Shown here: positions 26,913 through 34,679 of the stretch, one piece after another | Layout: each line of letters begins with the position of its first letter | Position numbering within the stretch: position 1 is the first letter of the stretch | NCBI GenBank assembly: GCA_905235115.1 | Contig: CAJOKT010000014.1 | Span: 1 to 64,000, forward strand | DNA from: an uncultured Peptostreptococcaceae bacterium | Lineage (GTDB): Bacteria > Bacillota > Clostridia > Peptostreptococcales > Anaerovoracaceae | Length of the DNA: 64,000 nt | Direction of reading: 5' to 3' | Made by a program: the position numbers and the translations under genes | Notes under the pieces: generated by a model | Told to the model about the DNA's origin: nothing | Databases searched by the model: none | The model's input: only the letters and a program-made list of their open reading frames with translations

Positions 26913-27097
26913 TTCATGACAGTGACGAAAGAACCGCGATCTGCGATATGATCAGACTGACGCCAGGTCTGAACCAAGACCTGCGGCAGCGGGGCTCAGC
27001 AGTGCTCCGGAGGACCATTTTGAGCATAAGTAGGCCGTGCTGGTGGGGGCGAGGGTGGCTTTGAGCCTGGATATGATAGAGAATAATGAAGGAATAG

Positions 27098-27244
27098 GCG
27101 ATTCAGTTACTAACCCCCGGTGCAAAAACTGTATACTACTATGATCTCACCTGGGATACTGGTGAATGGCCCAAAGCGGACATACTTCCCGCCTCAGATA
27201 ATTACGAGTTTATCTTCAATGAAGAGGGATATTTTAGTAAATAA
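27098..27244 (+). pseudogene. C-terminal gene remnant, about 48 residues
   Basis: An open frame without a start codon (an in-frame TAG sits at 27095-27097) ends at TAA 27242-27244. The product has a coherent protein-like sequence with many aromatic and acidic residues (VYYYDLTWDTGEWPKAD ... YEFIFNEEGYF), looking like the tail of an exported or beta-rich protein. I do not recognise the family. It is probably the remains of a gene lost before the tandem array was built up next to it. Confidence 0.45.
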
Positions 27245-27297
27245 GTGATCACCGCAAGGTCAAAAGATTAAATCCGACAAAATCCGGAATGGCTGCA

Positions 27298-27655
27298 GCC
27301 CTGCCTGATGGCGGATTATTTCCTACAGGCAGGGCAGAAATGAGGTTCGGCCCTGCCTGGATGCCGATTTTTTTCTACAGGCAGGGCAGAAATGGGATTT
27401 GGCCCTGCCTGGGGGCGGATTATTTTCTACAGGCAGGGCAGAAATGAGGTTCGGCCCTGCCTGAGAGCCGATTATTTTCTACAGGCAGGGCAGAAATGGG
27501 ATTTGGCCCTGCCTGGATGCCGATTTTTTTCTACAGGCAGGGCAGAAATGGGATTCGGCCCTGCCTGGATGCCGATTTTTTCCTACAGGCAGGGCAGAAA
27601 TGGGATTTGGCCCTGCCTGGATGCCGATTTTTTTCTACAGGCAGGGCAGAAATGA
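27298..27655. repeat. 52-bp tandem hairpin array, 7 units
   Basis: Seven head-to-tail units start at 27298, 27349, 27401, 27453, 27505, 27557 and 27609. Each carries GCCCTGCCTG and, about 17 nt later, CAGGCAGGGC, a 10-bp inverted repeat with a T-rich variable loop, then AGAAATGGGATT-type spacer. Units differ mainly in the loop. There are no unique spacers. The 52-bp period is not a multiple of three, so coding of a regular peptide repeat is not maintained. Confidence 0.95.
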
Positions 27656-27669
27656 TAACAGGAGCAGTA

Positions 27670-27861
27670 ATGTCTCAGATACCTGCGTTTGGAACAAATG
27701 CTACGATCATATGGCTTGTGGCTTCGGAAGCAGTGATTATCATAGTTTCCTTAGTTATGGTGAAGAGGTGCGAACGATCAAAACAGCAGGCGCAAAGATC
27801 ATTTAACATTATCGATCGTATATATGAGCTTTACCGGAACAATTCAATAATTCCGTTGTGA
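27670..27861 (+). CDS. Small single-helix membrane protein, 63 residues
   Basis: ATG 27670 has AGGAG about 5 bases upstream, just after the tandem array. The product has one hydrophobic helix (residues ~13-33, ATIIWLVASEAVIIIVSLV) followed by a basic, then amphipathic C-terminus (KRCERSKQQAQRS). I do not recognise it. A longer frame continues back through the array, but that part is repeat-derived and not credible. It could be an independent small membrane peptide or the tail of a broken gene. Confidence 0.5.
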   Translation: MSQIPAFGTNATIIWLVASEAVIIIVSLVMVKRCERSKQQAQRSFNIIDRIYELYRNNSIIPL

Positions 27862-27910
27862 ACGTGACCGTTTTGAATAATGATACAGAAGCATGGAAGA
27901 ATGTCAGAGA

Positions 27911-27968
27911 GTTATCTTGACACTATATAGAGATAACCTTCAGAACTTTCGCTCTGAAGGGTATCTCT
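27911..27968 (+). ncRNA. Mutually exclusive hairpins (possible attenuator or small RNA)
   Basis: GTTATCT (27911-27917) can pair with AGATAAC (27931-27937). The latter also lies in a 16-position stem, 27929-27944 with 27953-27968 (one mismatch, 8-nt loop). The two structures exclude each other. Terminators follow at 27980 and 28041. No gene follows on this strand before the convergent cls gene. Confidence 0.45.
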
Positions 27969-27979
27969 ATGGTATGCGG

Positions 27980-28068
27980 CGCTGCGTGAGCAGCGTCTTT
28001 TTCGTTGCAGGGATGCGTGTGCGGTGCCGTTTTTGCACATCGGCGCTGCGTGAGCAGCACCGTTTTTT
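27980..28068 (+). terminator. Twin terminators with GTGA tetraloops
   Basis: CGCTGC-GTGA-GCAGCG then TCTTTTT (27980-28002), and CGGCGCTGC-GTGA-GCAGCACCG then T6 (28041-28068). The shared core GGCGCTGCGTGAGCAGC is duplicated. They close plus-strand transcription from the array region against the convergent cls gene. Confidence 0.8.
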
Positions 28069-28118
28069 GCGTGGAAGGGCTGCGGGGAGCAGGGTCCCCG
28101 TAAGAACAAGGAAGCGCC

Positions 28119-29675
28119 TCACATCAACGGGGCGATCACCTTCATGAGACCGCCTAAGATCTTGTAGAAAAGTTTTTCGTTCCGGATGGTCTCGGGAGTG
28201 ACCTGCGCGCACTCTGAAAGGGTGGTTGAGAAGTCGTTCTCGATGTCCGAGATGCAGCTCGTCCTGAAAAGGTAGGCCGCGCACTCAAAGTGGTGGTAGA
28301 GGCTGCGATAGTCCAGGTTGATGGTGCCCACCACAGCTTTTTCATCGTCGCTTACGAAAATCTTGGCGTGGACGAAGCCGGGGGTGTATTCGTAGATCTT
28401 GACGCCGGACTTGACAAGGCCTCTGTAGTGAGACTTGGCCAGGGCGTAGGCCATCTTTTTATCGGGAATGCCGGGAAGAATGAGCTTTACGTCAACGCCG
28501 CGCTGGGCCGCGAATTTGAGGGCGGTCTCCAGCTCGTTGTCCAGTATCAGGTAGGGCGTCATGATGTGCACGTAGTGTCTTGCGCGGTAGAGAATGTCGA
28601 TGTAGACGCTCTCCCCTACTTTGTCGTCATCCAGGGGGCAGTCGCAGTAGGGCATGACGAAGCCGTCGGTCGCGGCCGCGTACTCCGTCTTAGCCTCGTC
28701 CCAGCGGACATCCTCCTCACTCAGGTTCCACATCTGGAGGAACATCAGGGTGAAGCTTTGGACGGCTTTGCCCTTAAGCATCAAGGCGGTGTCCTTCCAG
28801 TGGCCGAAGCGCTCCTCGCGGTTGATGTACTCGTCTGCCAGGTTCACGCCTCCGGTAAAGGCCACCTTGCCGTCGATGACCAGGATCTTCCGGTGGTCAC
28901 GGTAATTGTAGTGGCTGGAGATGAAGGGGTGAATGGGTGAGAAGGGCTTGCACTTGATGCCCAGCTTCTCCAGACGTTTGGGATAGTCTGCGGTGAGGGT
29001 CGAGATCTCGCACATGCCATCGTACATGACCCTTACGTCCACGCCCTGAGCGGCTTTGTCCGAGAGGATCTTGAGGACGCTGCCCCACATGTAGCCCTCG
29101 GTTATTATGAAGTACTCCAGGAAGATGAACTTCTCGGCTTTCCTTAGCTCCTCAAGCATGGCCTCGAACTTGGCCTCGCCCGAAGGGAAAAATCTGGTCT
29201 CGGTCTCCTCATATATGGGGAAGCTTCCGCTCCTGTTGAGGTACCTGCAAAGATCGTCCGTGCCGGATTCGATGAGCTCAGGGCTTCCGATGGCCGCCTC
29301 ATCCTGGCGCAAAACATCCCCGGAAGCTCTTATCATCTCTTCGGCGCGCTCCTTGATCATCCTGTGACCTATGTTCTTCTGGGTGAACCAGAGAAAGATC
29401 GTTGCGGGGATGGGCATGAGCATGATCAAAAACATCCAGGTCAGCTTGGCGGAGGCGTCCATGGAGCAGTTGAAGAGGTAGAACACCATGCCAATTGAAA
29501 AAGCCACCTGCAGAAGCTGCAGCCATGTGAAGTAGTCGAAGGCCCAGTGGTAAAGCGCGAGAAGCAGGGCGACCTCGGCGATCAGCAGGACAAGGACCAG
29601 GCCCAGCCGGCTGAAGACGATCCGGAGGAATCCCTTCCTGGACCTCGGAAGAAGTGAGAGGATTTCGTCTTTCAT
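28119..29675 (-). CDS. cls: Cardiolipin synthase
   Basis: A 518-residue membrane-bound phospholipase-D-family enzyme that condenses two phosphatidylglycerols (or related lipids) to cardiolipin. Two N-terminal transmembrane helices (~18-37, ~45-65 plus a third hydrophobic stretch) precede a cytosolic domain with two HKD motifs: HRKILVIDG (~residue 262) and HAKIFVSDD (~437). Length is as for ClsA-type enzymes. GGAG lies 8 bases before ATG 29675. It is monocistronic, between the array region and the MFS gene. Confidence 0.93.
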   Translation of the reverse strand: MKDEILSLLPRSRKGFLRIVFSRLGLVLVLLIAEVALLLALYHWAFDYFTWLQLLQVAFSIGMVFYLFNCSMDASAKLTWMFLIMLMPIPATIFLWFTQKNIGHRMIKERAEEMIRASGDVLRQDEAAIGSPELIESGTDDLCRYLNRSGSFPIYEETETRFFPSGEAKFEAMLEELRKAEKFIFLEYFIITEGYMWGSVLKILSDKAAQGVDVRVMYDGMCEISTLTADYPKRLEKLGIKCKPFSPIHPFISSHYNYRDHRKILVIDGKVAFTGGVNLADEYINREERFGHWKDTALMLKGKAVQSFTLMFLQMWNLSEEDVRWDEAKTEYAAATDGFVMPYCDCPLDDDKVGESVYIDILYRARHYVHIMTPYLILDNELETALKFAAQRGVDVKLILPGIPDKKMAYALAKSHYRGLVKSGVKIYEYTPGFVHAKIFVSDDEKAVVGTINLDYRSLYHHFECAAYLFRTSCISDIENDFSTTLSECAQVTPETIRNEKLFYKILGGLMKVIAPLM

Positions 29676-29860
29676 GGATAGATCTCCGTTTTCATAATGA
29701 TTTATTTGTATTTTAACACAAAAAAACAGGTGGAGTAAATATGGATGATGCAGGTGGTGTGCGGTGTGTGCCCGGGCGGCGGTCTTCTGTTTCTGCGAGG
29801 AGTTTGTCCCTATATGTGTGCGGCGCGCCCCGGGGGAAGCAGGGAAGATCTGGAAATGAA
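29676..29860. other. Divergent intergenic region cls / MFS
   Basis: Apart from the promoter and leader hairpin listed separately, no gene or repeat is seen. Confidence 0.4.
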
Positions 29861-29863
29861 CTC

Positions 29864-29893
29864 TTGATTTATTCGAAAAAAATGTGTTAGAAT
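29864..29893 (+). promoter_or_regulatory. Promoter of the MFS gene
   Basis: TTGATT (29864-29869) and TAGAAT (29888-29893), 18-bp spacer. Confidence 0.7.
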
Positions 29894-29910
29894 ACCAGTG
29901 TTGAGCAGCG

Positions 29911-29950
29911 AAAGCGTAAGTCCGAACGGACCTGCGCTTTTTTCTTTTTT
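29911..29950 (+). terminator. Terminator-like hairpin in the MFS leader
   Basis: AAAGCG...CGCTTT (29911-29916 / 29935-29940) encloses GTCC/GGAC with a GAAC loop and is followed by T-rich sequence (TTTCTTTTTT). It lies only about 15 nt after the promoter and about 90 nt before the start codon, so it looks like an attenuator. Confidence 0.6.
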
Positions 29951-30037
29951 GGTCGGGAAAGGTTGCGGCATGCGGTACGGCACACGGCGTGCGGCCGGCC
30001 CCCGCACACCCACACGGCCACAGAACAGGAGAACCAA

Positions 30038-31180
30038 ATGTATAATATTTTCAAAAAACACAGAAGATGGAGACTGGTCACCGCGATCCTGTCCCTGTCA
30101 CTTCTCACCGTGATGGCAGGGGCAGCGGTGGCCCCGGCCCTGGGACTGATCCAGGAACACTTCGCAGACGCGGACCGCAGCCTGGTCCAGATGATCGTCA
30201 GCATGCCGGCGCTTTTCATCGCGCTGACTAACCTGGTCATCTACAAGCCGCTGGTCAAAAGATTCCGTGCCAGAAGCCTGCTGATATTCGGACTTCTCCT
30301 GTACACCGTGTTCGGCTGCGTCGCGGGACTCTTCGACAGCATCGCGCTGATCCTGGTGTGCAGAGCCCTGGTGGGCGTGGGCGTCGGGATCATCATGCCG
30401 CTTTCCACGGGGCTTCTCGCCTTCTACTTCACCAGGGACAAGCAGGGGGCGCTGATGGGCTACTCCTCAGCACTTAACATGATGGGCGGAGTGGTGGCCA
30501 CCCTGATCGCAGGCGGGTTGGCCATGATCAGCTGGCGGCTGAGCTTCCTGGTATATCTGCTGGGTCTGATCAGCATCGTGCTGTGCCTTATCTGGATGCC
30601 CAACGACAAGATCTACGACCCTGCAGCCGACCGCAAGACCTCCGGGAACAGCGCAAAATATCTCCCCTTCATAATAACCATGTTCATACTGAGCTTCACC
30701 TTTTTCGTTTACCCGGCAAGCTTCGCTCTGGAGTGCACTAAGTCAGGAGCCATCCCCCAGGGGCTGATCGCCCCGGTGATGGCCATGATGGACATCTTCG
30801 GATTCTTCGGCGGACTGGCGTTCTCGGCAGTTGCCCGGAAGGCGGGCACCGCCGTCAGATTCGCTGCGCCTGCGCTCTTCATCGCGGCCTACGCCTGCCT
30901 GGGACTTGTGGGAGGCGCACCCGGCATACTGACAGGCTCTGCCCTGGTGGGCCTGGCCAACGGTATCGGCGTTCCCTTCATTATGACAACAGCATCCGCC
31001 AAGGCCGGGCGCGAGGCGGCCACCACGGTGATGCCGCTGATATCCGCCGCGTTGTACCTGGCCCAGTTCCTGACGCCCATGATACTGTCCGCCTTGGGCA
31101 GCCTCACCGGCGCAGGAGCCTTCGTGACCGCGCTTGGCGCAGCAGTGGTGCTGATGGCAGTGTCAGTGAGGAGGGAGTAG
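30038..31180 (+). CDS. MFS transporter
   Basis: A 380-residue, roughly 12-helix major facilitator protein. The central A-type region between helices 2 and 3 is present in modified form (YKPLVKRFRARSLLIFGL) and helix 4-5 has CRALVGVGVGIIMPLSTGL, typical of drug/metabolite antiporters. ATG 30038 follows AGGAG; upstream sequence in frame is leader. Substrate unknown. A promoter and terminator-like leader hairpin suggest regulated expression, possibly by translation-dependent attenuation. Confidence 0.88.
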   Translation: MYNIFKKHRRWRLVTAILSLSLLTVMAGAAVAPALGLIQEHFADADRSLVQMIVSMPALFIALTNLVIYKPLVKRFRARSLLIFGLLLYTVFGCVAGLFDSIALILVCRALVGVGVGIIMPLSTGLLAFYFTRDKQGALMGYSSALNMMGGVVATLIAGGLAMISWRLSFLVYLLGLISIVLCLIWMPNDKIYDPAADRKTSGNSAKYLPFIITMFILSFTFFVYPASFALECTKSGAIPQGLIAPVMAMMDIFGFFGGLAFSAVARKAGTAVRFAAPALFIAAYACLGLVGGAPGILTGSALVGLANGIGVPFIMTTASAKAGREAATTVMPLISAALYLAQFLTPMILSALGSLTGAGAFVTALGAAVVLMAVSVRRE

Positions 31181-31197
31181 AGTTTATTTATCGGTGC

Positions 31198-31222
31198 AAA
31201 AGCCCCTCGGAGAGGGGCTTTT
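31198..31222 (+). terminator. Terminator after the MFS gene
   Basis: Perfect 11-bp stem AAAAGCCCCTC / GAGGGGCTTTT (31198-31208, 31212-31222), 3-nt loop. Confidence 0.85.
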
Positions 31223-31308
31223 GGTGTGGTATGGGAGGGATGATCCGAAGCTTGAGGAATTGTACGAGAGAAACAAGGGCGATTTTCGGGACTGGGGATA
31301 GTCTACAA

Positions 31309-31338
31309 TTGTACAATAAAGGCGCATTGTGGTATAAT
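31309..31338 (+). promoter_or_regulatory. Promoter of the three-gene accessory cassette
   Basis: TTGTAC (31309-31314) and an extended -10 TGGTATAAT (TATAAT 31333-31338), 18-bp spacer. The 175-nt leader that follows has no gene; it includes ATTAAT inverted repeats near 31372-31391. Confidence 0.7.
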
Positions 31339-31512
31339 TTAGCGCGAGAAAGTATAGCTTCTGACATATATAATTAATACCTGATTATTAATGGTCGGTG
31401 GATGGGATCTGCCGGCTGTTTTTTGTGAGGGAATATCGCAAATATTACAAAGAGTATTATGAAAACAGCCTGCTTTAATCAGTGAAATGAATGTTTATCG
31501 GAGGGAGAACTA

Positions 31513-32613
31513 ATGGCAAAAGATAACAATGAAGAGACAGCTATCAATACACCTGTTAAGGCATCAGCCGAGGAACCGGAAAAGAAGACTCAAGTTAAGA
31601 AGAGCACGAAGAAGACAACCGCTTACATAGTGGCGAAGGCAGTTGCCAGAATGGCAAGCGACAAGGCAAAGGATATTGACCTTGACGATATCAAAGAAAA
31701 AGCTTCGCAGGCAGGAGATGCCATTGCCGAAAAGGCAACAGCTGCTAAGGAAACCGCCTTAGATGTGAAAGAAGATATCGACGATAAGCTCAACAGACTT
31801 GACAATATGCTTAAGCAGTCCGTCACAGACTATAACGATGCATTCACGCTCATGAACGATAAGGGCATACAGCTTTATGTTCAGAGATCCAGGGCAGTGG
31901 ATGTGATCTCCAATGTTGAAACGCTGGTAAACAGCATTGCAAACCATCCAAAAGAATTCGATACCGAATTTGCGGAAATTGAGACGAACAGAAAGAACTT
32001 CGTGGAAAGCTGCGAGTTTGCCGACAGAGAGCTTCAGGCCGCAAGAGAAGCAGCAGGCGGAGCCGGAGCAGGATTGGCAGCGGGCGCGTCCGTCGCTTTC
32101 ATGGGACCGACAGCTGCCATGTGGGTTGCGACGACGTTTGGTACGGCTTCAACAGGAACAGCGATTTCAGCATTATCCGGCGCGGCAGCAACAAACGCCG
32201 CGTTGGCATGGCTTGGCGGCGGAGCCTTAGCAGCCGGAGGTGGCGGTACAGCTGCAGGATCAGCGCTACTCGCAATGGCCGGGCCGATCGGCTGGACGAT
32301 CGCAGGAGCTACGCTACTTTCGTCGATTCTGCTGTTCGCAAAGAAGAAGGCGAAGCTGAACAAGGAGAAGAACGCAGAGATCGAAGCGGTAAAGAACAAT
32401 ACCGAGAGGGTCAGAGAATTGCATGCCGAAATCGGCAATATCCTTGAGGAAACCGTTGACATCATGGATGGACTCAAGAAGAGTTACACCGAATGTCTGG
32501 GCAGCTTCGGTAAGGATTACACAGAATTCAACCAGGACGATAAACTCCGTCTAGGCGCTCTTGTGAACAATACCAAGGCACTTTCCGCAATGTTTAATAA
32601 GACAGTAGCTTAA
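31513..32613 (+). CDS. Glycine-zipper membrane protein with coiled-coil flanks (unrecognised)
   Basis: A 366-residue protein I cannot assign. Residues 1-35 are Lys/Glu-rich; ~60-110 are alanine-rich amphipathic helix (apolipoprotein/LEA-like); ~110-180 helical; ~180-285 are a long Gly/Ala-rich hydrophobic segment (GAGAGLAAGASVAF ... GGGALAAGGGGTAAGSALL) of glycine-zipper type, ending in AKKKAKLNKEK; ~295-366 helical coiled coil. This layout fits a membrane-inserting or pore-like protein with cytosolic stalks. GGAGGGAG precedes the ATG. It lies 9 bp before the next gene and is probably its partner; a surveillance/effector role is speculation. Confidence 0.75.
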   Translation: MAKDNNEETAINTPVKASAEEPEKKTQVKKSTKKTTAYIVAKAVARMASDKAKDIDLDDIKEKASQAGDAIAEKATAAKETALDVKEDIDDKLNRLDNMLKQSVTDYNDAFTLMNDKGIQLYVQRSRAVDVISNVETLVNSIANHPKEFDTEFAEIETNRKNFVESCEFADRELQAAREAAGGAGAGLAAGASVAFMGPTAAMWVATTFGTASTGTAISALSGAAATNAALAWLGGGALAAGGGGTAAGSALLAMAGPIGWTIAGATLLSSILLFAKKKAKLNKEKNAEIEAVKNNTERVRELHAEIGNILEETVDIMDGLKKSYTECLGSFGKDYTEFNQDDKLRLGALVNNTKALSAMFNKTVA

Positions 32614-32622
32614 TTTGGGAAC

Positions 32623-33495
32623 ATGGATATTTTTGAGACATTTGACATAAAGCAGCTGACAATAGATTATCTGCTCCAAAGCTCGTTGGGAGAAGATCTT
32701 CAGAAACTGGAGAATCTGTACGGCAAGCTGCAGGAAAATCTCGTGGCCTTGTCTGACAGTGATGACTCAGATAGTCTAAAGAAGACTAAAATCGGGACGA
32801 CCCTTATCTTTGCTGTGATAAGCAAGATCAGAGAAGGAAAGAACCCCAAGGAGTTCACGCAGAACGACTGGAAAGATATTGCCAATGCCATATCGGAGAA
32901 AGCCATTCTCATGGACAGCAAAGACTACAGTGTGTACATTTTCAATAAATATGCACAGTATATCGATGCATCGGTAGAATTCCTTGGAGACACTGTAGAA
33001 CCAAAGTACACAGAAGCCATACAAGCATTGGCAGCCGATCTTAGGAATAAGGCAGAGGCCCTCAAGAAGGATGAAATCACAGAAGTTTCATACATTGAGG
33101 ATTGCCTCTGGCTTTCCCTGGAAGCCATGATTAAATTGCTATCGGCATATTATGGACGGCTCTTGAAGGAACCGGAGTTCGCCGAACTATTAAATGCTGT
33201 GACCGGGTTTGCGTTCGAGTATGGCAGAATGGTCTTGTGGAGCAAGGAACAAGCCTTGCTGGAAGAATATATCAACAACCAGTATGAATTGGACGAGGCA
33301 CTTCAGGCAGAGTTCGACGAATTCAAGGCTGAAATGGAAGAAGAATATGAGAAGTTCAATGGACTGGTCAATGGCGCATTCTCGGGAGATTTCAGGGAGA
33401 GGCTGCATGGATCCGTAGAACTGGCATTGGCAGCCGGGGTAAGCCCGGACGAGGTTCTGGATTCGGTTGAAAAGATAGACGAGTTTTTCGGGTAA
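32623..33495 (+). CDS. Acidic all-helical protein (unrecognised partner)
   Basis: A 290-residue acidic, soluble, apparently all-helical protein with no motif I recognise and no cysteine cluster or nucleotide loop. Heptad-like helices occur at ~170-255 (EEYINNQYELDEALQAEF). It starts 9 bp after the glycine-zipper gene, on the same transcript, which suggests a soluble partner or immunity-like protein. No strong Shine-Dalgarno is visible; coupling to upstream translation is likely. Confidence 0.7.
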   Translation: MDIFETFDIKQLTIDYLLQSSLGEDLQKLENLYGKLQENLVALSDSDDSDSLKKTKIGTTLIFAVISKIREGKNPKEFTQNDWKDIANAISEKAILMDSKDYSVYIFNKYAQYIDASVEFLGDTVEPKYTEAIQALAADLRNKAEALKKDEITEVSYIEDCLWLSLEAMIKLLSAYYGRLLKEPEFAELLNAVTGFAFEYGRMVLWSKEQALLEEYINNQYELDEALQAEFDEFKAEMEEEYEKFNGLVNGAFSGDFRERLHGSVELALAAGVSPDEVLDSVEKIDEFFG

Positions 33496-33601
33496 AGTGG
33501 GATTGCTAAAACCGTTATTAGTATTAAACATAGTTGCATAGGCATTATATTCAGGGAACAATCAGATAATTCGGAGTTACAGTTCACAGGAGATTATAGA
33601 C

Positions 33602-34237
33602 ATGGCCACACTCTTAAACATACTTGACAAAATACTGGGTTTCGACGACATGGACACGAACACTCCGCCCAAGGCTGATCCTGCGCCTGAGCCGCCTGTC
33701 ATCAGAAAGTCTTTTGCGGCGAAGCCTTCGAAACGGGTCATGGAAACGCTGGCGCGAATAGACGAACTGGACCCCGCAAAAAAGAAGGAGCCGGAGGAAC
33801 CGTCTGCACAGGTAGGAGAAACCAAGATCAGATACAGCCTGAAATTTGATGAGGACGTTGAGATCTTCGTCAAATGGCAGAGTGAGCACTGGATGGCAAC
33901 GTTCCAGCAGACTCTTTTGCACATGATAGAGCAGAAGGGGATGTCCGCGCCGGAATTCTACAATGCTGCGTTTATGGACAGGAAACTTTTCTCGGCCATA
34001 AAGAACAACGTGAACTACCGGCCCAGCAAGGAGACTGCTGTGGCGTGCTGCTTCGGGCTGAAGCTCAGCCTAAGGGCAACTGAGAGGCTCCTTCGGACCG
34101 CTGGATACTCGCTTTCGTTATCGATCCCCTGGGACAGGGTGGTATACTACTGTCTGGAGAATGGCATAACGGATCTGAACGATGTGAACGAGCTCCTGTA
34201 CTACATGGGAGAGAAGTGCATCGGGGTAAAACTATAA
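33602..34237 (+). CDS. HTH-domain protein with disordered Pro-rich N-terminus
   Basis: A 211-residue protein. Residues ~20-80 are Pro/Glu/Lys-rich and probably disordered. The C-terminal ~110 residues match a recurrent XRE-like helix-turn-helix module found in accessory genes of Firmicutes (FYNAAFMDRKLFSAIKNN, then PSKETAVACCFGLKLSLRAT and ERLLRTAGYSLS). It likely regulates or tethers the cassette. A terminator follows. Distance from the previous gene (106 bp) leaves room for its own promoter, but none is clear. The identity of the HTH module is recalled by pattern only. Confidence 0.7.
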   Translation: MATLLNILDKILGFDDMDTNTPPKADPAPEPPVIRKSFAAKPSKRVMETLARIDELDPAKKKEPEEPSAQVGETKIRYSLKFDEDVEIFVKWQSEHWMATFQQTLLHMIEQKGMSAPEFYNAAFMDRKLFSAIKNNVNYRPSKETAVACCFGLKLSLRATERLLRTAGYSLSLSIPWDRVVYYCLENGITDLNDVNELLYYMGEKCIGVKL

Positions 34238-34269
34238 TTTTTTAAAATGTCGTTTCTCAAACGACCAAA

Positions 34270-34312
34270 GAAGCATGAGTAACTGCGATAATACTCATGC
34301 TTCATTTATTTT
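34270..34312 (+). terminator. Terminator after the HTH gene (repeat copy A)
   Basis: GAAGCATGAGTA (34270-34281) / TACTCATGCTTC (34292-34303), then ATTTATTTT. Together with AAATGTCGTTT at 34245-34255 it is a near copy of the element at 36784-36845. Confidence 0.85.
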
Positions 34313-34335
34313 GCGCTGTCAAGGGGGGGTCGAAT

Positions 34336-34647
34336 ATGAATATGCAGGGACTGCTGCTGGATCTGGCGCTGACACTGGTCTATTACATGGGACCGCTTCT
34401 TCTTTACCGGTTTGCGATTGTGAGACATGGAATACCGAAGAAGAAGGCGAGGAAGGCCAGCATCATTTCAGGTATCGTCATGTATGTGATCATGATAGTG
34501 GTCTATTTCGTGCTCGGCATGGAGGGTGCCCCAAACATGGCGGCGGCGGTGATATGGACTGCGGTTGCATATTTCATAATTCGTGAGGAAGATCTGTCTG
34601 AACCTGCTGAAGAGGAGGAACCCGAGGGCCGACAGGCAGATCAATAA
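34336..34647 (+). CDS. Small three-helix membrane protein, 103 residues
   Basis: Hydrophobic helices at ~4-22, ~36-57 and ~64-80 are followed by an acidic tail (EEDLSEPAEEEEPEG). A GGGGGG run about 9 bases before ATG 34336 can serve as Shine-Dalgarno; an upstream frame from 34297 lacks one. I do not recognise the family. It lies between the HTH gene and the structured RNA region, inside the segment bounded by the two terminator repeats. Confidence 0.65.
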   Translation: MNMQGLLLDLALTLVYYMGPLLLYRFAIVRHGIPKKKARKASIISGIVMYVIMIVVYFVLGMEGAPNMAAAVIWTAVAYFIIREEDLSEPAEEEEPEGRQADQ

Positions 34648-34679
34648 ACAAAATATAATATCCGCTAATGCTTTTGATT

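Noticed and set aside
27298..27655. CRISPR array
   Set aside because: Units are near-identical over their whole 52 bp; there are no unique spacers and no cas genes.
27392..27655. Protein made of QGRN/PAW repeats
   Set aside because: Period 52 breaks the frame every unit; the same peptide appears in several frames, so it is a by-product of the DNA repeat.
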